A stretch of 26,648 nucleotides of DNA from Blastocladiella britannica. Lineage: Eukaryota; Blastocladiomycota; Blastocladiomycetes; Blastocladiales; Blastocladiaceae. A model generated the notes under the pieces. That model was not told the DNA's origin and did no database searches. It saw only the letters and a program-made list of their open reading frames with translations. This document shows, one piece after another, positions 11,301-20,358 of this stretch. Position 1 is the stretch's first letter, and the number at the start of each line of letters is the position of its first letter. The stretch covers positions 1-26,648 of the forward strand of contig MU624745.1 in assembly GCA_025349905.2 (NCBI GenBank), given 5' to 3'. The translations under genes and the position numbers were made by a program.

Positions 11301-11561
11301 GAGCCAGGACCGAGCAATGGGCCGCATGCCGCTGCTGTTGCTGCAGGCACACGAGGGCAAAAGCGCGTGACGTATGGAAAGACGGTTTGCGTGGACGAGT
11401 TTGTGCCCGGAGCCCCAGCCCGCGTGACGGGCATGTCGAATCTCTTGTCGACGACCACGGGAGCCGCTGTCGGTGTGCAGACCCGCCGCCGCCGCGAGGG
11501 GCCGCAGCAGCCGTCCAGAGACTATCCGAGCGGGCACAGCGATGGTCCATGGCGGCGTTAG
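8394..11561 (+). CDS. Second coiled-coil protein, probably nuclear
   Basis: Four exons: 8394-8689, 8752-10744, 10806-10988 and 11058-11561, with introns of 62, 61 and 69 nt; 991 aa, all phases consistent. The N-terminus has a His run (Q-H-H-H-H-L-H) and a Gly/Pro-rich segment with six or more consecutive prolines. A basic cluster near residue 240 (R-R-A-T-K-R-R-R-L) looks like a nuclear localisation signal. Residues about 250-780 are predicted coiled coil by heptad pattern, with a break near residues 400-500. The last 170 residues are low complexity: an acidic patch, then basic sequence ending in an Arg-rich tail. I recognise no family. It follows the 1636-aa coiled-coil gene by 185 bp on the same strand. 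An upstream in-frame ATG at 8331 would add a hydrophobic stretch and is less likely. Confidence 0.72.
8631..8648 (+). repeat. (CCT)6 trinucleotide run
   Basis: Six perfect CCT units coding for prolines near the N-terminus of the second coiled-coil protein, 40 nt before its first intron. Confidence 0.9.
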
Positions 11562-11790
11562 AGACTGCTTTCTGTCCGGAAAAACTTTTAATTACTTGAA
11601 TATGCGATGTGAAAATACAACACAAAGCGCAGCACTTTCCCATTTCGACTTTTTGTCTTTTCACATCCCTTTCTCTCTTTCCTTTTTTCGTCGTCGAGGT
11701 TACGCAATCAACCAACAAATCAATCGGATACTTTGTGAGCGTATTTCTCCATCATCGCCAGCCCGCCGTCGCAAGGAAAGAAACGAAACC

Positions 11791-13076
11791 ATGGTCCTCG
11801 AGCTGACCCCATCGACCGAGCTCAACTTTTCACGTACGGAGATCTTATAAGAAACTGGAATGGAAAACGGGGGGAAGCTCTCTTCCAAGTCCATCGCTTG
11901 CGCTTGATCGCGACTAAAATATAAAAATGACCAGATGTGGCCGACACGGCGCCGGTGCGGCTGTACAATCCGTCCCTGGACACGGTGGCCGCATTCAAGG
12001 TCAAGACGACCGCGCCCAAGCATTACATTGTGCGGCCCAATTCGGGACTGGTGCATCCCGGCCAGCAAGCCACCATTCATGTCACGGCGTGCCTGCAAAC
12101 CGACCTCGATCGCGCGCAGCGGGGTAAAGACAAGTTCTTGATCGAGTCGGTGCTGCTCAGTTCTCGCGAGATCCGCACTGATCTGCTTACCCTGGTATTC
12201 ACTCCCCTTGATCCCATTTCTTTGTGAGAATCACGATTAACCATGGATATATTGTAGTGGCCCATGCTTGATCCGGCGCGGATCCAAGAGCACAGACTCC
12301 GTGCCCGCTTTCCATTCACGGTACCCTCGCCACCATCCTACGACCGGCAGAACGGCAGCAACAACACCTTGTACGGGTCGATAGCGCCGGGATCCTTTCC
12401 CCGGCCAGCGTCAGCGTCCATGTACGACCCACCGAACCCGCAGTACCCGGGCAGCGGCTCGCGGCGGGGCTCTGGCGCCAGCGCGTCGGGGTACCCGCGG
12501 AGCATGTCGGATCCGTCTCTTGGCGCGTACCCGCCGTCGTTGCCACGAACCACGGCCAATGGCGGCGCCGGCTCGCCGTACCCGAGCGCCAATCGGTCGG
12601 GCAAAGGGTACTCGCCGTCGCCATCGCCGCCGCCGCTGATCCGGCACGCCGACTCGGCCCGCGACGTGCACAACCCGTACGACTCGCTGGCGACCGTGAC
12701 CCCGGGGGACTTGAACGCTGTGCCCGCGCGTGTGGCGCGGCTCGAGGCCCAGTGCGCGCGGCTCGCCGACCTGGTGCACCAGCTGCGCGAAGTCGTGCGC
12801 CGGATCGACCCGACTTGCAACCTTGGGTTGGAGCCCGTGTGGGTCGAGGACGACGTCAACAGTCTCAACGAGAGCGGGTTCTTTGGCGCGCCTAACGGGT
12901 ACACGGGTTCGTTCTTTGGTGGCGGCGGCGGGTCGGGAAAACATGGCGGCGGGCGGCACCACAGCGGTAACAGCAAGTCGGGGATCTTGGGGCTCGGGTT
13001 GCTCGGGTCGGCGGGACTGGTGCTGGGTGTGGCCTTTTTCGGGATGATTCTCGGATTGGTTGTGCGGATCCTGTAA
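11791..13076 (+). CDS. VAP/Scs2-type MSP-domain ER membrane protein
   Basis: Three exons: 11791-11833, 11935-12194 and 12258-13076, with introns of 101 and 63 nt; 373 aa. VAP proteins sit in the ER membrane and bind FFAT motifs of lipid-transfer and other proteins at membrane contact sites. Residues 1-115 form the MSP domain; the FFAT-binding stretch K-T-T-A-P-K-H-Y-I-V-R-P-N-S-G is fully conserved around residues 35-50. A Ser/Pro/Gly/Tyr-rich linker follows (about 125-245), then a short coiled coil near 254-287 (V-A-R-L-E-A-Q-C-A-R-L), a Gly-rich stretch and a C-terminal hydrophobic anchor (about 343-371) with almost no luminal tail. Order and length fit fungal Scs2 and animal VAPA/B, although the linker is long. 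The first exon carries only 14 codons, joined in phase 1. It is convergent with the ABC transporter gene, with 119 bp between the stops. Confidence 0.92.
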
Positions 13077-13195
13077 TATTTTTGTTGTCTTTGTTACTTC
13101 GTCTCACACTCCGAATCCGTCCCCCACTGCACACGCAATTGTGGTTGCAATAATATACTGTCGCTACAAAAAAAAAGTGCATTTATGAAGTGAAT

Positions 13196-16100
13196 CTAGT
13201 CCTGCTTCTTGCGCGCCTCCCAGCTGGCCAGCGCCATGTCGCGGATCGAACTTGCGCCGTCCCCCATATCATTGACCATGCGGCAAAGCACGCCATCCTT
13301 GTTCTGCAACAGCTCGTGCGCGTGCCCAATCTCCGCGACCTGTCCCCTATCCACGACCAGGATCCGGTCATAGTCAGCGACCGTGGAGAGCCGGTGAGCG
13401 ATGGTAAGCACCAGCGTCTGCTCAAACTCGGTCTTGAGCACCTTTTGAATGAGCGCGTCGGACCGGAAATCAATGTTGGCGGTCGCTTCGTCGCACACCA
13501 GCACCCGCGATTTCTTGAGCAGCGACCGGCCCAAGCACAGCAACTGCCGCTGGCCGACTGAGAAATTGGCGCCGCCGTCCTCGACGGGCGCATCGAGTTT
13601 GCCGTCGAATTGCTCGACGGCCAGCTTCAGCTCGACGCGATCCAGCGCCGTCCACACGTCCGCGTCCGTGTAGTCCCCGAACGGGTCCAGGTTGAACCGC
13701 AGCGTGCCTTTGAACAGGAAGGGTTCCTGGGGGATGATGGACATGCGTTTGCGCAGTTCTTCGACCTGTAGCGTTGACGTGTCGATCCCGTCCAAGAACA
13801 TGGTGCCCGTGTAGTTGTAGGTACGAAAGATGGCGTGCATCAGCGTGCTCTTGCCTGCTCCGGTGCGTCTATAACCACTTTAAATGAATATTGGACTCTT
13901 CGCAACCAAAAAAAAAAAAAAAAAATGGAAGAGCATAGGTACCCAACAATGCCAATCTTTTCCGAGTCCTTGAACTCGACGTTCCAGTGCTTGAGCACCG
14001 GATCCGGCGTGCCCGGGTACTGCAGTCCCATGTTGCGAATGACGAGCGACCCCGACTGCGGCCACTCGATCGCCGGCAGAGCCTGGTCAGGCGCGTCCGA
14101 CTCGGTCGTCAAGTCCACGTACTCGAGCATACGCTCAACTGCCACAAACACCATTTCGACGTCGGCCGACTGACGTACGAGCCACTGCAGCAGCCCGTTG
14201 AGTTGCAGCACGTACGACAACGCCAGTCCCGCCAGTGCCGGCGGCAACCCACCGGTACTGGAAATGAACTGGGCCGCGAACGCCGACACCGTCAGGAAAA
14301 GCGCCGCGCTCAGGTCCAGCTGCACCGCCAGCCACCGGGTGGTAGCCCCTTGCGCAAACACGGCGCGCGAGTTGGCGTCAATGTACGACGACATGCGCTG
14401 CACAAACATGGGCTGGCCGCGCAGCGCACGAATCACGGGCAAACCCTCGAGCGATTCCGACAGGTGCGAGTACACGGGTCCGCGGGTCGTGGACTCGATG
14501 CGCTTGATTTGCCGGCTGGCGCGCACGTAGACTCCGCGCATGTACGCAAACATGAACAGCACGAACGGGATCGCGATCGTTACCCATGGCAGGACAATGG
14601 CGACTACCGTCAGGACCCCAATGCCCTGGAAAAAGCATAGCAGCACCTGGTAGAACGCAAACGGCAGCATTTCGTCGACTTGGGCCTGGTCCTTGGTGAA
14701 CCTGTGTTTCTTTTCTTTCAATGTCAAGGCTCCATTAACAAATATAGGTATAAAGCACGTACCGGTTCAAAATACGGCCAATCGGGTTGGCAGTGAACCA
14801 CGCCAGCGGCGCGTCCAGCACCTTTTCGAGCATGGTGCGACTGATCTTGCCCGACGACATGAGCAGCATGCGGTACGTGAGAATGGCGCGCACCATTCCC
14901 GTCACCGCCGCGGCCGTAACCAGGATCCAAAACGCGGTGAAATACGAGTTGTCGTCATGCTGCACCTCGACGGGCGCCGAAACCCACTTGGCCAGCGTCC
15001 AGTCCGAGAACACTGCAAATGTCTGCGCCGATAGCATAAAGAACATCGCAATCACCACCAAGTACCCGGGGGTCGGGACCACCAGGAACCGATAAAACGT
15101 GGACCACCGAACGGCGCCGACCTGCGAGGTCTCGGCCTGCACCGCAGCGGTGGATGCTGCCATCGCCGCCGCGCGCTTGGACGCGCCAGCGCTCAGATCG
15201 ACTTCCTCTTCAACCAAATCGCCCGTCGCTTGCGCAATCGCGGTGCTTGAGCTGCCCGCCGACGGCATCTCGTCAAAGTCACCGTTACCGCCAGCGGCAG
15301 GGGCCGCGCCTCCGTCGTATTGCCCGAGAATCGCCATCCAGTCGCTGGACGCCGACTCCGCACCCACGTCCTCGACGCGGGTCGCGTGAACTGCGCGCAC
15401 CTCCTCCCAGGTGCCTTGGGCAGCAACGCGGCCCTGGTCCAGGACCACGATCGCGTCGCACTCGCGTACAAACTGCAGCTGGTGCGTGACCTGTTATCCA
15501 TTGATTCTAAATTATTTAGCTCCAGGTAACGGGGATTTGTAAGAAAAACGGATCATACCAAAATGCGGGCGGTGTGGGCCAGCTCGGGAGCGTTTCGAAC
15601 CGCGTCAAAGATCCGGCGAGCGACGCGAGTATCCACGGCGCTAAGCGGGTCGTCGAGAATCAGCACGGGCGCGCGCGCGTACACTGCGCGCGAGAGCGCA
15701 ACACGAGCGCGCTGCCCCCCCGAGAGCGAGACCCCACGCTCGCCCACAATGGTCGCGAGCCCGTGCGGCCACTGCTGCAAGTCGCGTTCGAGCGAGCAAA
15801 TGGAAATGACCTGCCGCAGCCAGTCCTCGTCAAAGCTGGCGCCAAACAAGATATTGTCCAGGATCGATCCGGCCAAGATCCACGGCACCTGCGGCGCATA
15901 CGCCATGCGCCCAAACCCGCGCGCGACCGTGACGGTGCCCTCGGTGGTCGGCATTTCGCCCAGCACCGCCTGCACCAGCGACGATTTTCCGGCGCCCACG
16001 GGACCAATCACGGCCGTCAGCTCGCCGGCACGGAACGTCAGCGACAAGTCGCGCAGCGCGAATGAATCCCATGCAAATGACGCGTGGTCGATCGTGACCA

Positions 16101-17647
16101 CGGGGGTGCCCTCGACCACGTCCGTCAGATCTTGCTCCTGCTCGCCCTCGGCCCCCTGGTCCTGCTGGTCCGACTCGGGCTCTAGCAGAAACTCGGCAAT
16201 GCGCGCCAGCGAGACCAGCGACTCGTTGGCGGACTTGACCGCCTTGGGAAGGTACGCGGTGAGCGTGTACCGCAGGCTGGAGAAGATGACGGCCGCCGAG
16301 AACACGTTGGGTGCCGACATGGGAATGCCTGCTGCCGCGGTGGAACCGTACACGATCAAGTTGACGAGCATCGGGAAGCTGAACGAGAGCGCCTCGTTGA
16401 AACTGTCGAAAGTTGCCGATCTAAAAAAAAAAAATTTGTGGTGTGTTAGTTCTTCGCTGTCGTGACTCAAAAAAAAAAAAAAAAAATTGAAAACGAAGTA
16501 CTTTTTCAGATAGCGGAGCTCATTCTCGCGCAGTTTCGACACCTCCTCGACGAAAGGAGCGCGCCAGCCCTGGAACTTGAGGGTGGGCATGCCCGTGATC
16601 AGATCCGACATGAGCCGCACGCGCGAGTCGCGCCACGCGACCATGCGCCGGCGGAACGCGTGGAAAAAGCGGCCAAAGACACCCTGCAGGGGGATGACGA
16701 GCACAATGACGATCAGGCCGAGTAGCGATGGCCACGACAAGTACGTGTACAGCAAATACGCGCAGATTGGGATTTCGATCGGGCCCATCCTAATTCATGT
16801 AACGTCAATTGTTGTCGTTGTCGTGTGTTGTCAAAATAGATGGATAGGGTACCAGAGGTACTGACCGTGCGAGCAAAGCAAGTCAAAGACGGCAACATCG
16901 TTGCTGACGAGGTTAATGACGACTCCGGACGAGGTCGAGCCCGCTGGAAGGTTCATGGCCTTGCGGTACATGAGAGTTGTCACTATAAAAAAATGGTGAG
17001 TGAGATCGCTCGCTTCAACAAGGAAAATTGCACGAACAAGCAGTCTTGATCTGGCCAGCAAGGCGCGTGCCAATCCACCATGAAGCATGATGCAGCAGCG
17101 CCTTGGTCACGGTCACGAGCGACAGACCGGCCGCATAGTAGTAGCCGTCGGACGAGAAGTTCGTGCCGTTGGTCTGAAATCCGGTAATCATCTTTCCCTG
17201 TAATTTACGCGTGTTCCATGTGTGAGCGACGACGAGTTGGCGGAAATTTTTGACTTGGAGCTAAATTTAAAACAGCAAATGCAAAAAACGACGAACTAGC
17301 AAGACCGCTTCAGCGATTTTGGTGCCGATTTCAATGGCCGACCAGACTGCGCCCCACAGAATCTGCGACGAAAAAGTACGGAGAATTGCGCGCGCGAGAC
17401 TAGGTTTCTTTCGAGACGCAACCTCCTTGGCCCACTCCGTGGCAAGCATTTGGCCAAGAAAGTCGGCTTGGTCCCAGTTCTGCAGGTCGTTGAGCGCGTC
17501 CTCGTCAATGGCGTCGCCCTTCTTGAGAAGCGGGCTGACCCAGCCGAAAAAGGCCTTGGACACCAACGATGCGCTGTCGAGCGCGGGCGGAGCGCGTTCG
17601 AACGGTATCTCGACCTCCGAGTGCTTATCAGAGTGGGTATCGTCCAT
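13196..17647 (-). CDS. ABCC/MRP-family ABC transporter
   Basis: Eight exons: 17647-17297, 17197-17038, 16982-16853, 16789-16502, 16420-15559, 15490-14763, 14701-13943 and 13868-13196; 1316 aa. ABCC transporters export organic anions and glutathione conjugates across the plasma or vacuolar membrane. Order is TMD1-NBD1-TMD2-NBD2 without the extra N-terminal TMD0, so it is a short, ABCC4-like form. NBD1: Walker A G-P-V-G-A-G-K-S-S near 449, signature L-S-G-G-Q near 542, Walker B V-L-I-L-D-D near 562, with Asp in place of the catalytic Glu, as is usual in this subfamily. NBD2: Walker A G-R-T-G-A-G-K-S-T near 1093, signature F-S-V-G-Q near 1195, Walker B V-L-V-C-D-E near 1215, with Glu present. 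Every splice join restores a family motif. Substrate cannot be read from the sequence. The 81-nt fourth intron is stop-free and in frame. Confidence 0.93.
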
Positions 17648-17912
17648 TTTATTTTATTTATGCGGTCTTCAAGTCCGCGTCTATAGTTTTTATGGAAAGC
17701 TGCAACGAGTGAAAGAGCAAGCGAAAGGACAGCGAACTGCTTTCCTGCCTTTTAGCCGAAGGATCAAGCCAACGCTTTTAGGATACTTCTGATAGCTACG
17801 GCGAGCCAGGTACGACGCCAGGTGTGACGGCGGCGGACACAACAGGGTGAATGAAAGGAAATGCCATTGAAATCGAAGATCAAAGGGATGAAGAAAAAAA
17901 AAACGAAGTCGG
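17648..17912 (-). promoter_or_regulatory. Upstream region of the ABC transporter gene
   Basis: This 265-bp gap lies between the stop of the mucin-like gene and the start of the transporter gene, both on the minus strand, so it holds the terminator of the first and the promoter of the second. On the minus strand a TATA-like C-A-T-A-A-A-A-A-C stretch lies around 17686-17694, about 40 nt before the ATG, and the start codon is preceded by an A-rich AAATAAAATAAA leader. No further element is evident. Confidence 0.3.
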
Positions 17913-19838
17913 TCAGGCCCACTCGACGCACTCCATCTCTGGCTCTACCACCGCGGTCGGCGTCGGTGCCGATGACGAGCAGGGCGTCGTCGAAATGGGT
18001 GCCGACGACGAGCAAGGCGGCGTGGGAACCACCGTCGTCCACTCTTCGCAATCAACCACCGTCGTGGAAGCAGGTGTTTCCGGAGCCCACTCTTCGCACT
18101 CGATCACGGTCGTGGGAGCAGGCGCCTCTGTCGCCCACTCTTCGCAATCAACCACCGTGGTGGTGGTGGTCTGGGGAGCAGGAGGCATTGTTGTCCACTC
18201 TTCGCAATCGGTGGTTGTGGTTTCAGGAACAGGCATTGGCGTCGCCGTCGTCCTCTCGGACGAAACCTTGCCGCTTCCAGTGCAAGGAGGCGTTGCAGTT
18301 GGCACCGGACTTGACGACGGCGAAGGATACGGAGAGGGGTCCGCGGTAGACACTGGCGCACTGCTTGACCGACTGTGTGAGCGAGTGCCAGGGTGAGTGC
18401 CAGTGCGAGAGTAAGAGCCGCGGCGTGTCGATGACGACGACTCAGTCGAGGACGCCGACTCAGCCGACGATGCCGGCTCGGTCGACGAGTGCCGAGGTGC
18501 ACTAGACGTGACGGTAATGATGATTTCGGTGCGCGTCGCAGTCTGCGTAGGCTCCTGGGTCTGGGTGGGCTCGGCGGACACCGTGTAACTGGTCTGGGGC
18601 GGCTCAGTGGCCGATGAGCTCGGCGGCGGCGGCGGCAGCGGCCGGGTCGTGCGACGGCGACGGGACGAGCTGGTCCGCGTCGGCCGAGGAGCGGCAATGA
18701 TGGTCGACCGGGGAGGCGGCGGGGACGGCGTGGTGACCGTAGCGCTGCTGCTGCTGCTGCTTGTGCTGATCGCGGTGGCCGTGGACTCGGAGGTGGAAGC
18801 ACTGCTCGCCTTGGTGGACGTGCTGCTGCTTGTAGTGGTGGCACTCGATTGGCTCGACGAAGGCTCGGTCGGCTGCGGCGCGGTGGAAGGAGTCGTGGAG
18901 CTGCTGCTACTGCTTTCACTGGTAGAAATCGTTGTCGTCGTCCCAGTGCCTTCGCTCGTCGAAGTCGCGGGAGGCGTGCTCTCTGGAGTCGAACTAGTGG
19001 TAGGGGGCGGCGGCGGTGGCGGCGGCGCAGGCGTCTCAGTCGGCGGAGCGACAGTCGGAGGCGCAGGTTTCGGCGCTTGGTCTTCCGGAGGCGGAATCGT
19101 GGGCCCGGGAGGCGGAATCGTCGGCTCGGGCGCCGATGGCCCGGGCGCAGACGTCGGCACAGGGATGGGAACTGGAAGCGGCGGCAGCGGCTTTTCACCG
19201 GGCGGGACAATCACCGGAGGCCGAATCACGGGGGAAGTGGTTGGGATTGGGATGGAAGGGGCGCTGCCGCCGCTGTTGCCGCCACCGACGGGGAGCGGCG
19301 CATCGAGCGCAGCATCGAGCGCAGAATCCAACGCTTTGCTGCCCTTTTGGTCTTTGGCAGCAGCCGGCGCCGCTGAAGAGTCGCTCGCAATGGACGAGCG
19401 ATCTTTGGTCGAGGGTTTCTGGTAGTGGTGGGTCGGCTCAACTGTTGCCGCGACAGCAGCAGACGAAGAAAACGAGGACGAATGCGTGGGTGCAGAGTAC
19501 GTGGAGAACTTAGACGTGGACGTTGCCTTATCCAATTCCGAGGCCGACTTCGATGTCGCCAAGATGGCAAAGGAAGACGAGGTTGAGACGAGGGTCGCAG
19601 TGTCCAAGGAGGTCGACTTCGAGGACAAGGTTTCTTTGCGCGAAGAAGCAGTGGCAGTTCCAGTTGCCACCGCGGATAAAGCCAGGGTCGAGGAGTGGCC
19701 AGCACTCGCAATCGAGGAGGTCGTAGAATTGGCGCCGCCTTGGTACACGCTACCAACGCCTCTCGGCAGCGCATTGGCGCGCTCGTGGGTCCAGCCCAAG
19801 ACGGTGGCGAGAACAAGTATCGCAAGCGTCGGACGCAT
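17913..19838 (-). CDS. Secreted Ser/Thr/Pro-rich mucin-like protein with CEEW repeats
   Basis: Intronless frame of 641 aa. Residues 1-23 form a signal peptide ending A-N-A. Residues 24-170 are Ser/Thr/Ala-rich, a typical substrate for O-mannosylation. A Pro-rich block with poly-Pro follows (about 175-290), then a Ser/Thr-rich rod with Ser runs and an Arg-rich patch. The last 100 residues carry four D/E-C-E-E-W units near residues 544, 564, 580 and 596, separated by T/P/A-rich spacers, two C-S-S-S-A-P units, and a terminal E-C-V-E-W-A. No GPI signal or membrane anchor is seen at the C-terminus, so a released or wall-bound extracellular protein is likely. Charge and Cys placement set the end apart from the bulk of the protein. 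I recognise no family; a cell-wall or zoospore-coat/adhesion role is inference from composition. Confidence 0.75.
   Translation of the reverse strand: MRPTLAILVLATVLGWTHERANALPRGVGSVYQGGANSTTSSIASAGHSSTLALSAVATGTATASSRKETLSSKSTSLDTATLVSTSSSFAILATSKSASELDKATSTSKFSTYSAPTHSSSFSSSAAVAATVEPTHHYQKPSTKDRSSIASDSSAAPAAAKDQKGSKALDSALDAALDAPLPVGGGNSGGSAPSIPIPTTSPVIRPPVIVPPGEKPLPPLPVPIPVPTSAPGPSAPEPTIPPPGPTIPPPEDQAPKPAPPTVAPPTETPAPPPPPPPPTTSSTPESTPPATSTSEGTGTTTTISTSESSSSSSTTPSTAPQPTEPSSSQSSATTTSSSTSTKASSASTSESTATAISTSSSSSSATVTTPSPPPPRSTIIAAPRPTRTSSSRRRRTTRPLPPPPPSSSATEPPQTSYTVSAEPTQTQEPTQTATRTEIIITVTSSAPRHSSTEPASSAESASSTESSSSTRRGSYSRTGTHPGTRSHSRSSSAPVSTADPSPYPSPSSSPVPTATPPCTGSGKVSSERTTATPMPVPETTTTDCEEWTTMPPAPQTTTTTVVDCEEWATEAPAPTTVIECEEWAPETPASTTVVDCEEWTTVVPTPPCSSSAPISTTPCSSSAPTPTAVVEPEMECVEWA
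17965..18030 (-). repeat. 33-nt tandem repeat (two units)
   Basis: Two adjacent 33-nt units, 17965-17997 and 17998-18030, share GGTGCCGAYGACGAGCARGG. On the coding strand each gives an 11-residue unit containing C-S-S-S-A-P near the end of the mucin-like protein. The second half of each unit has diverged. Confidence 0.7.
18039..18210 (-). repeat. CCACTCTTCGCA repeats encoding the C-E-E-W motif
   Basis: The core CCACTCTTCGCA recurs at about 18039, 18087, 18135 and 18195, so the spacing is 48, 48 and 60 nt, i.e. 16, 16 and 20 codons. The copies at 18039 and 18135 stay identical for about 22 nt. Each copy encodes C-E-E-W on the minus strand. The spacing in multiples of three and the DNA-level identity point to recent tandem duplication in a coding frame. 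Confidence 0.85.
18744..18761 (-). repeat. (GCT)6 trinucleotide run
   Basis: Six GCT units on the + strand, read on the minus strand as a run of AGC serine codons within the Ser-rich rod of the mucin-like protein. Confidence 0.85.
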
Positions 19839-20358
19839 ACACGCAGTGTATAGTAGTTAACTTTCTATCCAGTATTGCACTTGGGCAGGGGCGGAGTGGG
19901 GCTGGGAGTGAAGCAGGCCTCCAGGGCGCCGGAAAGATATTTTATGATTTCTTGAAAGAGAATTCGCCACCAGTCAGTGCAGGGGCGGCCGGTCATTGGC
20001 TAGGGCAAGCGTGGGCTGGTTCGCACCGGGCCCAGGTGTTAGGTTGTGGCCAATCCATGACATGGTGGTGTGGCTGTGAATATCGAGAACACGTCAACTC
20101 ACGAATTTCCCAATCAGCGCGATTGGCAGTTCCCAGTACCAACCCAAAACTCCCTCTCTTTCCCCCCCCGCAGAAGTCGCTCTGCCCAATTTGGAAAGTG
20201 GCAGTCCAAATTCGTTTACTAATCAAACCGGATCTCTCTCTTTTTTCATTTTTCCCTCCTGTGTGTGCAATAATTTCTCTACGTGGTAGATCACCATGAA
20301 ATCCTATTGACTTGAATTATATATACCATACAATAATTAAAAAAAAAAGCAGATCCTC
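19839..20358. promoter_or_regulatory. Divergent promoter region with five CCAAT boxes
   Basis: This is the only gene-free stretch longer than 300 bp. It separates the starts of the mucin-like gene (-) and the Axl2-like gene (+). CCAAT boxes occur at 19995-19999 (reverse), 20050-20054, 20110-20114, 20122-20126 (reverse) and 20186-20190. The third and fourth form an inverted pair, CCAATC-5 nt-GATTGG. GC-box-like GGGGCGG occurs near 19889 and 19982. A TATATATA lies at 20318-20325, some 35 nt before the Axl2-like ATG, followed by an A10 tract. The elements are seen directly; binding by the HAP/NF-Y complex is inferred from the motif. An open frame of 115 codons at 19952-20299 lacks coding features. 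Confidence 0.55.

Noticed and set aside
17198..17296. Shorter first intron of the ABC transporter using the TTTAG acceptor near 17262
   Set aside because: It would leave a 36-nt intron and add a segment unlike the family, whereas the TTACAG acceptor joins helix residues directly (V-L-L-G-K-M-I) with the right phase.
18607..19425. 272-codon + strand frame, Gly/Val/Leu-rich, antisense to the mucin-like gene
   Set aside because: It mirrors the Ser/Pro-rich composition of the minus-strand gene (Ser and Pro codons read as Leu/Val/Gly in reverse). The minus frame has a signal peptide and in-frame repeats; this one has neither.
19952..20299. 115-codon + strand frame in the divergent promoter
   Set aside because: AT/GC distribution is not codon-like, no domain or signal is visible, and it covers CCAAT boxes and the 5' region of the Axl2-like gene.
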